Origin: Nocardioides rotundus
Lineage (GTDB): Bacteria; Actinomycetota; Actinomycetes; Propionibacteriales; Nocardioidaceae
Direction of reading: 5' to 3'
DNA: 64,000 bases
Assembly: GCF_019931675.1 (NCBI RefSeq)
Contig: NZ_CP082922.1
Location: forward strand, 3,859,001 to 3,923,000
Both the position numbers and the translations under genes were made by a program. Positions 8,793-17,085 of the stretch are shown piece by piece. Within the stretch, counting starts at the first letter, position 1, and the number at the start of each line of letters is the position of its first letter. The notes beneath the pieces were generated by a model. The model did no database searches, had not been told where the DNA came from, and worked only from the letters and a program-made list of their open reading frames with translations.

Positions 8793-9289
8793 TTACAGGT
8801 CTCGAATGTCCTCGACACCCTGATCGCTAATCTTGAAGATCGCCACCTCGGGGTTCGTGTTCGAGCGAGGTACCTGTTCAGCAGGTCGCTGACTCGATCG
8901 ATGGTCTGCGTTGCGTCGTCGATGGAGTCGTAGAGCTTCCGATACAGCTCGGGGCTGTCCAAGCCGGGGATGCCCTTCCATCCGCCGTGGTCGAACAGCA
9001 ACCGGTGGACCAGATAGTTCCGCGCCTCGACAAGGGTGCGGTACTCGGCTTGGAGATGGTCTGGAAGCTGAGGCTCCACGGCCTTTGCTTTCGCCCCCAG
9101 CGTGCTCCGCTCGCGAGGGGGCTTGCCCAGCAGCACCTGGTGGATCGTCTCTGCGGCGGCTTCGGCGACCTGGCAACGGGCGATCGCTCTGCCGAGCAGC
9201 AGGTACAGCAACTGCTGAGCGTCCTCCGGGTTACCGGGAACGGGGACCTCCTGCGCCAACAGACCACCTCTCAGATCAGCCTCGCGCAT
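8793..9289 (-). pseudogene. HEPN-like domain gene, frameshifted near the 3' end
   Basis: The frame from 9289 encodes a helical protein with ARNYLVHRLL, an R-x4-H motif typical of HEPN ribonucleases (ARNYLVHRLLFDHGG near residue 115). Near 8870 the homologous-looking C-terminus moves to another frame, reading SNTNPEVAIFKISDQGVEDI to a stop at 8793. The original frame instead runs into an unlikely basic tail. One indel therefore appears to have broken it, unless it is a sequencing error. It is the only cargo-like gene of the 4.0-kb element and is transcribed toward the recombinase operon. Confidence 0.55.
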
Positions 9290-9397
9290 GGCACCAGATG
9301 CTTGCGATCCCTCCTCGCCCGACGACCTCAGCCTACCGTCGCCGACCCCCATGGGTTCTGCCGCGCACCTCGTGGCATGGACATTTCAACCGCTTCG

Positions 9398-9409
9398 AAT
9401 AATTGCTAG
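9398..9409 (-). repeat. right terminal inverted repeat of 4.0-kb element
   Basis: AATAATTGCTAG, the exact reverse complement of 5410-5421. The transfer operon resumes 18 bases later. Confidence 0.65.
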
Positions 9410-9427
9410 CGCCGGTTGGGCCTGGTC

Positions 9428-9694
9428 ATGGACGTGTTCCCCGACTTCGACGGGCTCTCAGGAATCGGCGATCTGCAACAGGTCGTGGGCGCGCTGCTGA
9501 TGTTCGTGCTCGTGATCGCGGTGCTGATGGTGATCGTCTCGGGCGCGATCTGGGCCATCGCCGCGAGCACCGGGAACTACGCGGCAGCGGCCAAGGGGCG
9601 CGTCGGCGTGCTGGTCTCGCTCGGTGCCGCCGTCCTCGCCGGTGGCGGGGTCGCGTGGATGAACTGGCTCATCGACGTCGGCCAACAACTCTGA
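9428..9694 (+). CDS. small two-helix membrane protein, pilin-like (VirB2/TrbC position)
   Basis: An 88-aa protein with helices at about residues 20-45 (ALLMFVLVIAVLMVIVSGAI) and 58-82 (GVLVSLGAAVLAGGGVAWMN). It is clearly paralogous to the product at 9817-10086 (similar N-terminal D-F/S-G-L-x-G-I motif and C-terminal GVGQ/DVGQ). Such tandem small proteins precede the TrbL-like gene in actinobacterial conjugative elements and are taken as pilin or channel subunits. The start ATG at 9428 lies 18 bases from the inserted element, so its native upstream context has changed. Confidence 0.7.
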   Translation: MDVFPDFDGLSGIGDLQQVVGALLMFVLVIAVLMVIVSGAIWAIAASTGNYAAAAKGRVGVLVSLGAAVLAGGGVAWMNWLIDVGQQL

Positions 9695-9717
9695 CCCCAT
9701 CTCCGTCTTCGTCAGTC

Positions 9718-9749
9718 GAACGCCCGCCCCGCATGAGGGGCGGGCGTTC
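9718..9749 (+). terminator. strong GC hairpin between the two pilin-like genes
   Basis: GAACGCCCGCCCC pairs perfectly with GGGGCGGGCGTTC around a CATGAG loop. There is no long T-run, so it may attenuate transcription, stabilise mRNA ends or set a high level of the first pilin-like product. Confidence 0.6.
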
Positions 9750-9816
9750 TCGCGTCCCGGCTGACCGAGAGCACCTCGCGGCAGAACCATCCAACGCTTC
9801 GTGAAGGAGACCTGCC

Positions 9817-10086
9817 GTGATCGACATCGACCCCAATTCCAGCGGCTTGCCGGGTATCGAGCAGTTGCGCACCATCGTCGGCGCGGTGATGACCGTGGGC
9901 CTGATCCTGTCCGTGCTCGCCTTGATTGTCAGCGCGATCATCTGGGCCTACGGCTCCAACTCCAGCAACCCCCACCTCGCCGGGAGAGGCAAGATCGGCG
10001 TCCTGATCTCCTGCGGCGCTGCCGTCGTGTGTGGCGCGAGCGTGACCTTGATCAACTTCTTCTGGGGCGTCGGCCAGTCCGTCTGA
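9817..10086 (+). CDS. second small two-helix membrane protein, pilin-like
   Basis: An 89-aa paralogue of the preceding gene. Helices lie at about residues 22-46 (IVGAVMTVGLILSVLALIVS) and 60-83 (IGVLISCGAAVVCGASVTLI). The GTG start at 9817 follows a GAAGGAGA ribosome-binding site. Two cysteines in the second helix are absent from the paralogue. It precedes the TrbL-like gene and is presumed part of the same channel or pilus. Confidence 0.7.
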   Translation: MIDIDPNSSGLPGIEQLRTIVGAVMTVGLILSVLALIVSAIIWAYGSNSSNPHLAGRGKIGVLISCGAAVVCGASVTLINFFWGVGQSV

Positions 10087-10119
10087 TCCACCCATCCACT
10101 CCGAACCAAGGAGGTCGTG

Positions 10120-11466
10120 ATGGGCGTCTGCGACATTCCCGTCATCTCCACCGTCTGCGACACCGCAGGCGAAGCCGCCGCGTCGCTGATCTCGGCACCG
10201 TTCGACTGGCTCGCGTCCGCGATGGGCGAGGCCGCCGGCTGGATGTTCACCTCCGTGTGGACGGTGTTCGACACCACCACCCTGGTCGACGTCACCGGCA
10301 GCGAGTACGTGGCCGTCTACAACCTGCTGTTCGGCATCGCGGTCTTCGTGATGCTGCTGTTCTTCTGCTTGCAGTTGATCACGGGCATGATCCGGCGAGA
10401 ACCCGCCGCGCTCTCGCGCGCGGCCCTCGGGCTCGGCAAGAGCGTCCTGGGCTCCTTCGTGGTCATCACCCTCACGGCACTGCTGTTGGAGATCGTCGAC
10501 CAGCTCTCGGTCGGCATCATCCAAGCCGCCGGTGAGACCACCGAGTCGATGGGCGACAAGATCGCGATCCTCGTCGCCGGGCTGACCGCCCTGAACATCG
10601 GCGCACCGGGAGTCGGGGCGATTCTGACGATCTTCCTGGCAGCCCTGGCCATTGCTGCGGCGGCCATCGTGTGGCTGTCGTTGTTGGTCAGAAAGGCATT
10701 GCTGCTCGTCGCCATCGTGCTGGCCCCGTTCGCGTTCTCCGGCGCGTCCTGGGATGCCACCCGCGGCTGGATCAGCAAATGGGCGATGTTCGTCCTGGCC
10801 CTCATCTTCAGCAAGCTCGTCCTGGTCGTGATCCTGCTGGTCGCGGTCACCCAGGTCTCGGCCCCCATCGACGGCGACCTGTCCAGCGTGGCCGACCCGC
10901 TGGCCGGGATCGTGCTCATGGCGCTCGCTGGCTTCGCGCCGTACATGACCTATCGGTTCCTGTCGTTCATCGGCTTCGACCTCTACAACTCGATGGGCAC
11001 CGAGCAGGAGGCCAAGAACGCGCTGAACCGGCCCGTGCCCACACCGGGCAAGCCCCAAGGCGGCGAGCCGAAGAAGGTCCTCGACGAGGGCAGCAAGAGC
11101 GGCGGCAAGAAGACCGGCGGCAACGGCGGTGGAGGCGGTGACGGGGGTGGGCCGACACCCAAGCCCGCGCCAGCCGGTGGCGGCACGGCGGGCGCGAGCG
11201 GCTCGGCCGGAGCCGGTGCAGGCGCTGGCGGCGGTGCAGCGGCGGCAGGCCCGATCGCTGCCGGGGTCGTGCTCGGAGCCCAGGCGATCAAGGCGGCTGC
11301 GACCGCCGGGCCGAAAGCAGGCCAGGCGCTGGCCGACAACGCCGACGCCGCCGCGAGCGGAGCCACCCAGAGCAGCGACGTCACGCCGCAGGCTCCACCG
11401 CCGTCGCAGCCGCTGCCGAAGAACCCGAACAGCACCCCGCCTCCGCCGAAGCCGACCAAGGAGTGA
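10120..11466 (+). CDS. TrbL/VirB6-like polytopic conjugation protein
   Basis: A 448-aa protein with about seven membrane segments between residues 20 and 300 (for example LLFGIAVFVMLLFFCLQLIT, GVGAILTIFLAALAIAAAAI, FVLALIFSKLVLVVILLVAV). A long Gly/Ala/Pro/Lys-rich cytoplasmic or extracellular tail follows to residue 448. The layout is that of TrbL/VirB6 inner-membrane channel proteins of type IV secretion. The ATG at 10120 has AAGGAGG five bases upstream; a GTG three bases earlier is possible. The next gene starts six bases after the stop. Confidence 0.8.
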   Translation: MGVCDIPVISTVCDTAGEAAASLISAPFDWLASAMGEAAGWMFTSVWTVFDTTTLVDVTGSEYVAVYNLLFGIAVFVMLLFFCLQLITGMIRREPAALSRAALGLGKSVLGSFVVITLTALLLEIVDQLSVGIIQAAGETTESMGDKIAILVAGLTALNIGAPGVGAILTIFLAALAIAAAAIVWLSLLVRKALLLVAIVLAPFAFSGASWDATRGWISKWAMFVLALIFSKLVLVVILLVAVTQVSAPIDGDLSSVADPLAGIVLMALAGFAPYMTYRFLSFIGFDLYNSMGTEQEAKNALNRPVPTPGKPQGGEPKKVLDEGSKSGGKKTGGNGGGGGDGGGPTPKPAPAGGGTAGASGSAGAGAGAGGGAAAAGPIAAGVVLGAQAIKAAATAGPKAGQALADNADAAASGATQSSDVTPQAPPPSQPLPKNPNSTPPPPKPTKE

Positions 11467-11472
11467 TCCGTC

Positions 11473-12948
11473 ATGCCCAGCAGCGAGACAACAACGGCGG
11501 AGCGTGGCGGCGGCGAGCTGGTGCCGGTGAAGTTCTCCCGGCTCACCCGGCGCGGCATCCTGCTCGGCCTGTCCCTGTCGCAACTCCTCACCCTCGGCAT
11601 CGGCGGGGCGAGCCTGGTCGCCGCGTTCTACGGCGGCGGGGGCGTGCTGCTCCTCATGTCCGCGCCGATCTGGGTGATCGCGGCCGCGATCACCTGGATC
11701 CCGGTCGCGGGGCGTCCGATGGTCGAATGGCTGCCGGTCGCGTTCTGGTGGCTGTGGCGCTCCACCGGGGGCCAGTTGGCCTACCGGCGCAGGATCGTCA
11801 AGCCCCGCCCCGCCGGGACGCTCGCGCTGCCCGGCGACATGGCGAGGCTGCGGGAGTACACCGACCCCGAGACCGGGGCCGGGATGATCCACGACCCGAC
11901 CGGCGCGACGCTCACGGTGGTGACCGAGGTGACGCACCCGGCGTTCGTGCTGCTCGACCCCGGTGAGCAGGAACGCCGCGTCACCGCGTGGGGGCGGGTG
12001 CTGGCGACCGTGTGCCGTTCCGGGCGGATCGCGACCCTGCAAGTGCTGGAGCGGACGCTGCCGGACTCCGGGCAGGGCCTGGCGGAATGGTGGGCGGCGC
12101 ACGGCACCGCCGACGACTCCTGGGCGTCGACCACCTATCAGGAGCTGATCGACCGGGCCGGACCTGCCGGGGAACGGCACGCGACGACGGTCAGCCTGAG
12201 CCTGGACATGAAGGCCGCCGCCCGGCAGATCCGCACCGCAGGCGGCGGCATCCGGGGCGCAGCCGCCGTGCTGCGTCAGGAGATGAGCACCCTGACGGCG
12301 GCGCTGCGCTCGGCCGACCTGACGCCGGGCGGCTGGCTGGGCGCCGGGCAGATCGCGGTGATCCTGCGCAGCGCGTATGACCCGGCCATCGCTGCGACGC
12401 TGGAGCGCCACGGCGACCTCGGCCACGACCTCGCCACCGCCGGGCCGGTCGCGGTCACCGAGTCGTGGGCGCATCTGCGCAGCGACTCCGCGTTCCACGC
12501 GGTGCTGTGGATTTCGGAGTGGCCGCGTTCGATGGTGCATCCCGGCTTCCTGTCCCCGGTGCTGCTGTCGAGCGGCATCCACCGGGCGTTCTCGCTGATC
12601 TGCACGCCGCTGCGCACCGATCAGGCCGCCCGCGATATCCGCCGCAAGAAGACCGAATACATCAGCGATGCCGCGCAGCGTGCGCGGATCGGGCAGATCG
12701 AGGACGCCAGTCAGACGGCCGAGTACCACGACGTTCTCCAGCAGGAGGCCGATTTGACGGCCGGGCACGGGGTGCTGCGCTACACCGGCCTCATCAGCGT
12801 CTCAGCCGACACCCTGCCCGAGTTGGAAGCGGCGGTCGCCGCTATCGAGCAGGCCGCCATCCAATCCTCGTGCGAGACGCGGAAGTTGGTCGGCCAACAG
12901 GCCACCGCGTTCACCGCCGCAGCTCTCCCGCTGTGCCGTCGGGTCTGA
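11473..12948 (+). CDS. SCO6880-family type IV secretion protein
   Basis: A 491-aa protein. Two hydrophobic segments near residues 30-75 (LLGLSLSQLLTLGIGGASLV and LLLMSAPIWVIAAAITWIPV) resemble PrgI/VirB3 proteins. The long cytosolic domain that follows (LAEWWAAHGTADDSWASTTY, SLDMKAAARQIRTAGGGIRG) matches the N-terminal, non-ATPase part of VirB4. In these systems the VirB4 ATPase itself is the separate gene at 13810. It is annotated as SCO6880-like from this architecture and position. It has no Walker motifs. Confidence 0.8.
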   Translation: MPSSETTTAERGGGELVPVKFSRLTRRGILLGLSLSQLLTLGIGGASLVAAFYGGGGVLLLMSAPIWVIAAAITWIPVAGRPMVEWLPVAFWWLWRSTGGQLAYRRRIVKPRPAGTLALPGDMARLREYTDPETGAGMIHDPTGATLTVVTEVTHPAFVLLDPGEQERRVTAWGRVLATVCRSGRIATLQVLERTLPDSGQGLAEWWAAHGTADDSWASTTYQELIDRAGPAGERHATTVSLSLDMKAAARQIRTAGGGIRGAAAVLRQEMSTLTAALRSADLTPGGWLGAGQIAVILRSAYDPAIAATLERHGDLGHDLATAGPVAVTESWAHLRSDSAFHAVLWISEWPRSMVHPGFLSPVLLSSGIHRAFSLICTPLRTDQAARDIRRKKTEYISDAAQRARIGQIEDASQTAEYHDVLQQEADLTAGHGVLRYTGLISVSADTLPELEAAVAAIEQAAIQSSCETRKLVGQQATAFTAAALPLCRRV

Positions 12949-13003
12949 CCCGCCGGGCGCACCTGGCAGCCACCGACCACCGATCCTCTGGGGAGGCCCG
13001 ACC

Positions 13004-13813
13004 ATGCCCACGTTCAACGACCCGTCCGCCGACGCCGAAGAAGCCCGTCAAGCGGTACGCGGCCTCGCGCACGCCAGTCAGCGCATCGACAACCCCGACG
13101 TGCTCTACGGCATCGTCGGGGAACTGCTCGGCACCGCCCGTTCCTTGGAGCAGTCCCTCATCCAACTCTCCGGGGCCTGCCTGACCCACCAAGGACGCGC
13201 TGCGCACGACGACGGAGACCGGAACCTGGGCGCGGCGGACGCCTGGGCCGCCGCCGATGCGCTCGCTCAGGCGGCACGCCACATCAGCGGCGCGGAGACC
13301 TTCCTCGATCAGGCATCCGGGCATCTCGGGCGGATCGCCTGGCAGCCCCTGGTGCGTCAGTGGGTGACCGTCGTGTTCTTGCAGGGCGAGGAAGCCGACC
13401 GTGTGCTCGACGTCATCGACCACGACGGCCCCGAGGCTGCGATCGAGCACCTGCGCGGCTTCGACTACGGCGAGGAGACCACCAGCGCAGCACTCGTGAA
13501 CGGGCACGTCTACGACGAGCCCCCCACGGGTATGAGAGATCAGCGCGTCAATGAGGGCGAGTATGCGCTCGTCTACAGCCGGGCGTTCGGGAACGTGGCC
13601 CTCTATCGCGAACACGCCCCGGCGAGCGAGACCACGGCAGCAGCCGGCGAGACACCGGGGATGACCGGGGCAGGCCCGGCCCAGAGTGCGGCGGACGCGG
13701 AAGCGGTGCAGCGGGCGCTCGAGGAACGCCGCGACCGGGTGCGCGGCGACGGGTCGTGGTTCACCCCTGACCGGATCGCGGAGATCAAGCGCGACCGGGG
13801 GCTGGGCCGATGA
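13004..13813 (+). CDS. hypothetical protein between SCO6880-like and VirB4 genes
   Basis: A 269-aa soluble, mostly helical protein of unknown function, with no membrane segment or catalytic motif. The N-terminal half looks like a helical bundle (ADALAQAARHISGAETFLDQ). The C-terminal end has FTPDRIAEIKRDRGLGR, a short basic helix. Its stop overlaps the ATG of the VirB4 gene (ATGA at 13810), so the two products are probably made together and may interact. Confidence 0.65.
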   Translation: MPTFNDPSADAEEARQAVRGLAHASQRIDNPDVLYGIVGELLGTARSLEQSLIQLSGACLTHQGRAAHDDGDRNLGAADAWAAADALAQAARHISGAETFLDQASGHLGRIAWQPLVRQWVTVVFLQGEEADRVLDVIDHDGPEAAIEHLRGFDYGEETTSAALVNGHVYDEPPTGMRDQRVNEGEYALVYSRAFGNVALYREHAPASETTAAAGETPGMTGAGPAQSAADAEAVQRALEERRDRVRGDGSWFTPDRIAEIKRDRGLGR

Positions 13814-15291
13814 ACGGCGACGGGGAGAAGCTGCACGCCTCGGTGCTGGTGGCCCCGGCCCGTGAGCGCCGCCGGTATCGCAAGCAGCGACGTGAGGCGG
13901 CGACCCGGCTGCACCGCGAGCAGCAGCAACGGAAGATGGCCGAGGCGAAGGCCCGCGCCGAGGCGGAGAAGGCCGAGCAGCGCGCCCGGCAGTACCTGCC
14001 CGCTAGCGGAGAGTCCGGCCCGGCGATGCTGCGCACACCGGGCCGCTTCCATCTGCCGAGGCATCAGGACACTTCCGCCACGCTCGCGGGCGGCTACCCG
14101 TTCGTGGCCGAGGGCGGGCTCGGCTCCAGTGGCGTGTTCGTGGGGCAAGACCTCTACAGCGGCGGGAGTTTCGTCTACGACCCGTGGGTGCTTTACGCCA
14201 ACGGGATCATCACCGCACCGAACCTCGTGCTGGCGGGCATCGTGGGCAGCGGCAAGTCGTCGCTGATGAAGTCGCTGTACACGCGCAGTCTCCCGTTCGG
14301 TCGGCGGGTCTACGTGCCTGGCGACCCGAAAGGCGAACATACGCCCGTCGCGGAGGCGGTCGGGGGCCGGGCGATTGCGCTCGGGCATGGCATGTCCACC
14401 CGCCTCAATCCCTTGGATGAGGGCTACCGGCCGAGCAACTTCACCGATGCCGAGTGGCAGAGCACGGTCGCGGCGCGTCGCCGTGACCTCATCGGCGCGC
14501 TGGCCGAGGTTGTGCTCGCCCGGCCGCTCACCCCGCTGGAGCACACGGCCATCGACTCGGCGCTGACGGCGACGGTGCGGGAGAACCGGGTGCCGATCCT
14601 GCCGATGGTGGTCGAGCGCATCCTCGCCCCATCGGAGGACGCCGACGGCAGGCTGGCCGAGGACGGCAGGATCGTCGGTCACGCGCTCAGGCGATTGGTG
14701 GCCGGGGACTTGGCGGGGCTGTTCGACGGCCCCTCGACGGTGAGGTTCGATCCGACGCTGCCGATGATCAGCCTTGACCTGAGCAGGGTCACTGAGAACT
14801 CGACGCTGATCAGCGCGCTGATGACGTGCTGCTCGGCGTGGATGGAGTCGGCGCTGCTCGACCCGGCAGGCGGGCAACGGTGGGTGATCTATGACGAAGC
14901 CTGGAGGCTGATGTCACAGCCGTCGCTCTTGCGCAGGATGGACGCGCACTGGAGGCTGGCGCGTCATTACGGGATCGCCAACGCCTTGATCTTCCACAAG
15001 TTGAGCGACCTGGAGAACGTGGGCGATGCCGGGAGCGCGATGCGCTCGCTGGCGAACTCGCTGCTGGCCAACGCGGAAACTCGCGTGATCTACCGGCAGG
15101 AAAGTGACCAGCTCGGCGTCACCGCCAAGACCCTCGGACTGACAACGACCGAACGCAAACTGCTGCCCTCGCTCGGCGTCGGGCAGGGGCTGTGGAAGAT
15201 CAAGGAGCGCAGTTTCGTCGTGCAGGCGCAACTGCACCCCAATGAGCTGGAACTGTTCGACACGTCTTCTCGCGCCGCCGGGAAAAGCTAG
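13810..15291 (+). CDS. VirB4-like conjugation ATPase
   Basis: A 493-aa ATPase powering assembly of the type IV channel. A charged coiled segment covers residues 15-60. Walker A is GIVGSGKSS near residue 146, and DPKGEHTPVAEAVGG follows it. The Walker B region is RWVIYDEAWRLMSQP near residue 357, with GIANALIFHKLSDLENVG after it, as in VirB4/TraE enzymes. The N-terminal VirB4 half is provided by the SCO6880-type gene upstream. The overlapping start with the previous gene implies coupling. Confidence 0.88.
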   Translation: MNGDGEKLHASVLVAPARERRRYRKQRREAATRLHREQQQRKMAEAKARAEAEKAEQRARQYLPASGESGPAMLRTPGRFHLPRHQDTSATLAGGYPFVAEGGLGSSGVFVGQDLYSGGSFVYDPWVLYANGIITAPNLVLAGIVGSGKSSLMKSLYTRSLPFGRRVYVPGDPKGEHTPVAEAVGGRAIALGHGMSTRLNPLDEGYRPSNFTDAEWQSTVAARRRDLIGALAEVVLARPLTPLEHTAIDSALTATVRENRVPILPMVVERILAPSEDADGRLAEDGRIVGHALRRLVAGDLAGLFDGPSTVRFDPTLPMISLDLSRVTENSTLISALMTCCSAWMESALLDPAGGQRWVIYDEAWRLMSQPSLLRRMDAHWRLARHYGIANALIFHKLSDLENVGDAGSAMRSLANSLLANAETRVIYRQESDQLGVTAKTLGLTTTERKLLPSLGVGQGLWKIKERSFVVQAQLHPNELELFDTSSRAAGKS

Positions 15292-15429
15292 AGGTTCGCC
15301 CGGAAACTGACGGTTCAGGCGGGCTTCTGGTGTCCCCGATCTCAGCCGGTGCGACGACCCCGAGCCGACCTGCGCACCTTGCCTGTGCGCTCGTCAGGGC
15401 GCGCGCATCACCCGTGAGGAGAGGGAATC

Positions 15430-16050
15430 ATGTCTGAGCAGAACGAGCTCGACGGCAGCACCGGGTCGCCGTTCCTCGACGGCCTCTCCGCGTTCGAGGC
15501 CGGTGTCTCCAAGTCCGAGGCGGTGCCGGATGTGATGTTCGCGGAGCCGTGGTTCGGCCGGGACAGCGCGGGCTTCGGGCTGCTCGTGGGCCGGAACAAG
15601 GTCATCGACGTGCGCGTGGGGCCGCAGGGCCGCGAGACGCGGATCGGCCGGTTCACCGGGAATCGTCGCCGCCCCATCAACGCCGCTGGCGTGGCCAAGG
15701 CGTTCGGCATGACGGTCGCGCAGTCCGAGCGGATGCTCGACCACGTTGAGCAGGCGCTGCGAGCAGGGATCGCCGCCTACCGGGAGACCTACCGGACGCT
15801 GGCCATTGAAGCCTTCGGCACCGAAGACCCCGCTGGGGTGACGCTCACGCCGAACCTGCTGCAAGAAGTGCACCAGGAAGTCATCGAGGAAGTGCAGCTC
15901 GCCGAGCGACAACGAGCACTCCGAGACCGCCTGGACACCGGCGCCGGGCCTCACCCGCGCCAGCCGGGGCCGCGCCGTCCCATCGCACCCGAGCCGCCTC
16001 CCCGCACGGAACGGGATGCGCCGGGTCGGTCGAGTGGGCTCTCGCTCTGA
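15430..16050 (+). CDS. hypothetical protein of the transfer region
   Basis: A 206-aa soluble protein with an AGGAGAGGG site before the ATG. A central helical region (RRRPINAAGVAKAFGMTVAQ, then SERMLDHVEQALRAGIAAYR) might bind DNA or a partner. The C-terminus is Pro/Arg-rich and probably disordered. It is unrecognised; position between VirB4 and VirD4-type genes is the only clue to its role. Confidence 0.65.
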   Translation: MSEQNELDGSTGSPFLDGLSAFEAGVSKSEAVPDVMFAEPWFGRDSAGFGLLVGRNKVIDVRVGPQGRETRIGRFTGNRRRPINAAGVAKAFGMTVAQSERMLDHVEQALRAGIAAYRETYRTLAIEAFGTEDPAGVTLTPNLLQEVHQEVIEEVQLAERQRALRDRLDTGAGPHPRQPGPRRPIAPEPPPRTERDAPGRSSGLSL

Positions 16051-16083
16051 ACCAGGAACGTGCGGCAGGGACAGGAGAAAGCG

Positions 16084-16536
16084 ATGGGCACAGCAGACGA
16101 TGACCGGGAACGGCTCACCGCGACCATGACGGCGCTCGACGACGGGCTGAACCGGATCGCCCAGAAGTACGACGGCAGCGTGCAGTTCTCCTACGAGGAT
16201 CCCGAGACCTTCGGGGCCGGGCACTTCGTGTTCTACCCCGAGAACGACACGAACTCGCGGTTCGCCATTGAGGAGCAGTACACCGGCACCGACTGGTCAG
16301 ACGATGATCGGCTGCCGACGTCGTGGACGTGGACGGCTCAACGCCGGGTGCCCCACCCGGACGGCACCACCATGTGGGGCATCGAGCGCGAGGGCGAGGC
16401 CCGCGCGGAGGACTTCTGGCAGGTGCTCGACGAGGCCGAGAAGTGGGTGCGGCGCACGCACAACCGCATCGCCGGGAGCAACCAGTTCGGCATCGACCCC
16501 GGCCGACGACCAGAGCCGCCCGCGCCCAGGCTCTAG
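16084..16536 (+). CDS. hypothetical small acidic protein
   Basis: A 150-aa protein whose ATG follows AGGAGAAAGCG. It is acidic and aromatic-rich (ENDTNSRFAIEEQYTGTDWS; DDRLPTSWTWTAQRRVPHPD), without membrane segments, cysteines or a recognised motif. It belongs to the transfer operon by spacing. Function unknown. Confidence 0.6.
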   Translation: MGTADDDRERLTATMTALDDGLNRIAQKYDGSVQFSYEDPETFGAGHFVFYPENDTNSRFAIEEQYTGTDWSDDDRLPTSWTWTAQRRVPHPDGTTMWGIEREGEARAEDFWQVLDEAEKWVRRTHNRIAGSNQFGIDPGRRPEPPAPRL

Positions 16537-16569
16537 CCTCCTGCCGGGGGTTCGGGCGCACCTGGCGGC

Positions 16570-17085
16570 ATGAGAAAGCCTCCCGCCCACGCCTCTGCCC
16601 CCGCGCCGGTGACGATGCCGGTGATCCGCCTGATCGTGCACGACGACGGCACGATGACCGCCACGGTCGACGGCGAACCGCTCGCCCCGCCCCAGCCGGA
16701 GGGAGCGTGGCGGCGGGCATCGTTCGCCCGGATCGTGGATCAGGTCACTGAGGACCGGATGATCCCGGCCCGCGTCGAAGTGCACGAGGCCGATGGCACC
16801 ACGTTCACCGACATCATCCCCGCCAGCCCGCGCCAGGCCGCCCCCGTCGAGTCTCCGCCGGAGCCCGCGCCGGTAGCGGCACCGGTACTGCTGGAAGTGA
16901 CCGGCGAGGGCTTCATCGCCGGGGAGGACGTCGCGGTCTGCCGCCTCGTCCGGCACACCGACGCCACCGGCGACGGACGTGTGCGCGCGCTCATCGACCT
17001 CGACCACGACAACGTGAGCGAAGCCGATGAGGTCGTGCTGATCGGACGGGTCTCGGGCACGCTCGTGGTGCGGAGCCTGTCGTGA
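16570..17085 (+). CDS. hypothetical protein upstream of the coupling ATPase
   Basis: A 171-aa protein with two beta-rich halves joined by a Pro/Ala linker (PPEPAPVAAPVL). The first half begins MPVIRLIVHDDGTMTATVDG. The second contains DGRVRALIDLDHDNVSEADE. No catalytic motif or membrane segment is seen. Its stop overlaps the GTG start of the VirD4-type gene, so it may regulate or bind that protein. Function unknown. Confidence 0.62.
   Translation: MRKPPAHASAPAPVTMPVIRLIVHDDGTMTATVDGEPLAPPQPEGAWRRASFARIVDQVTEDRMIPARVEVHEADGTTFTDIIPASPRQAAPVESPPEPAPVAAPVLLEVTGEGFIAGEDVAVCRLVRHTDATGDGRVRALIDLDHDNVSEADEVVLIGRVSGTLVVRSLS

Larger units (their letters stand above)
5410..9409. mobile_element. 4.0-kb integrative element with 12-bp inverted ends
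   Basis: CTAGCAATTATT at 5410-5421 recurs inverted as AATAATTGCTAG at 9398-9409, enclosing exactly 4000 bp. Inside are a tyrosine recombinase, a small HTH protein, a zinc-ribbon protein that looks like a degenerate recombinase partner, and a frameshifted HEPN-type gene. The insertion sits in the short gap between the wall-hydrolase stop and the pilin-like gene of the transfer operon. No direct target duplication is apparent, as is common for tyrosine-recombinase elements such as Tn554 relatives. The element assignment is inference from the ends and the gene content. Confidence 0.7.

Noticed and set aside
9712..12768. A very long open frame (over 1000 codons) on the minus strand opposite the conjugation genes
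   Set aside because: It is antisense to well-supported TrbL-like and SCO6880-like genes and encodes Gly/Arg/Asp-rich sequence with no domain; long antisense frames are expected in GC-rich DNA.
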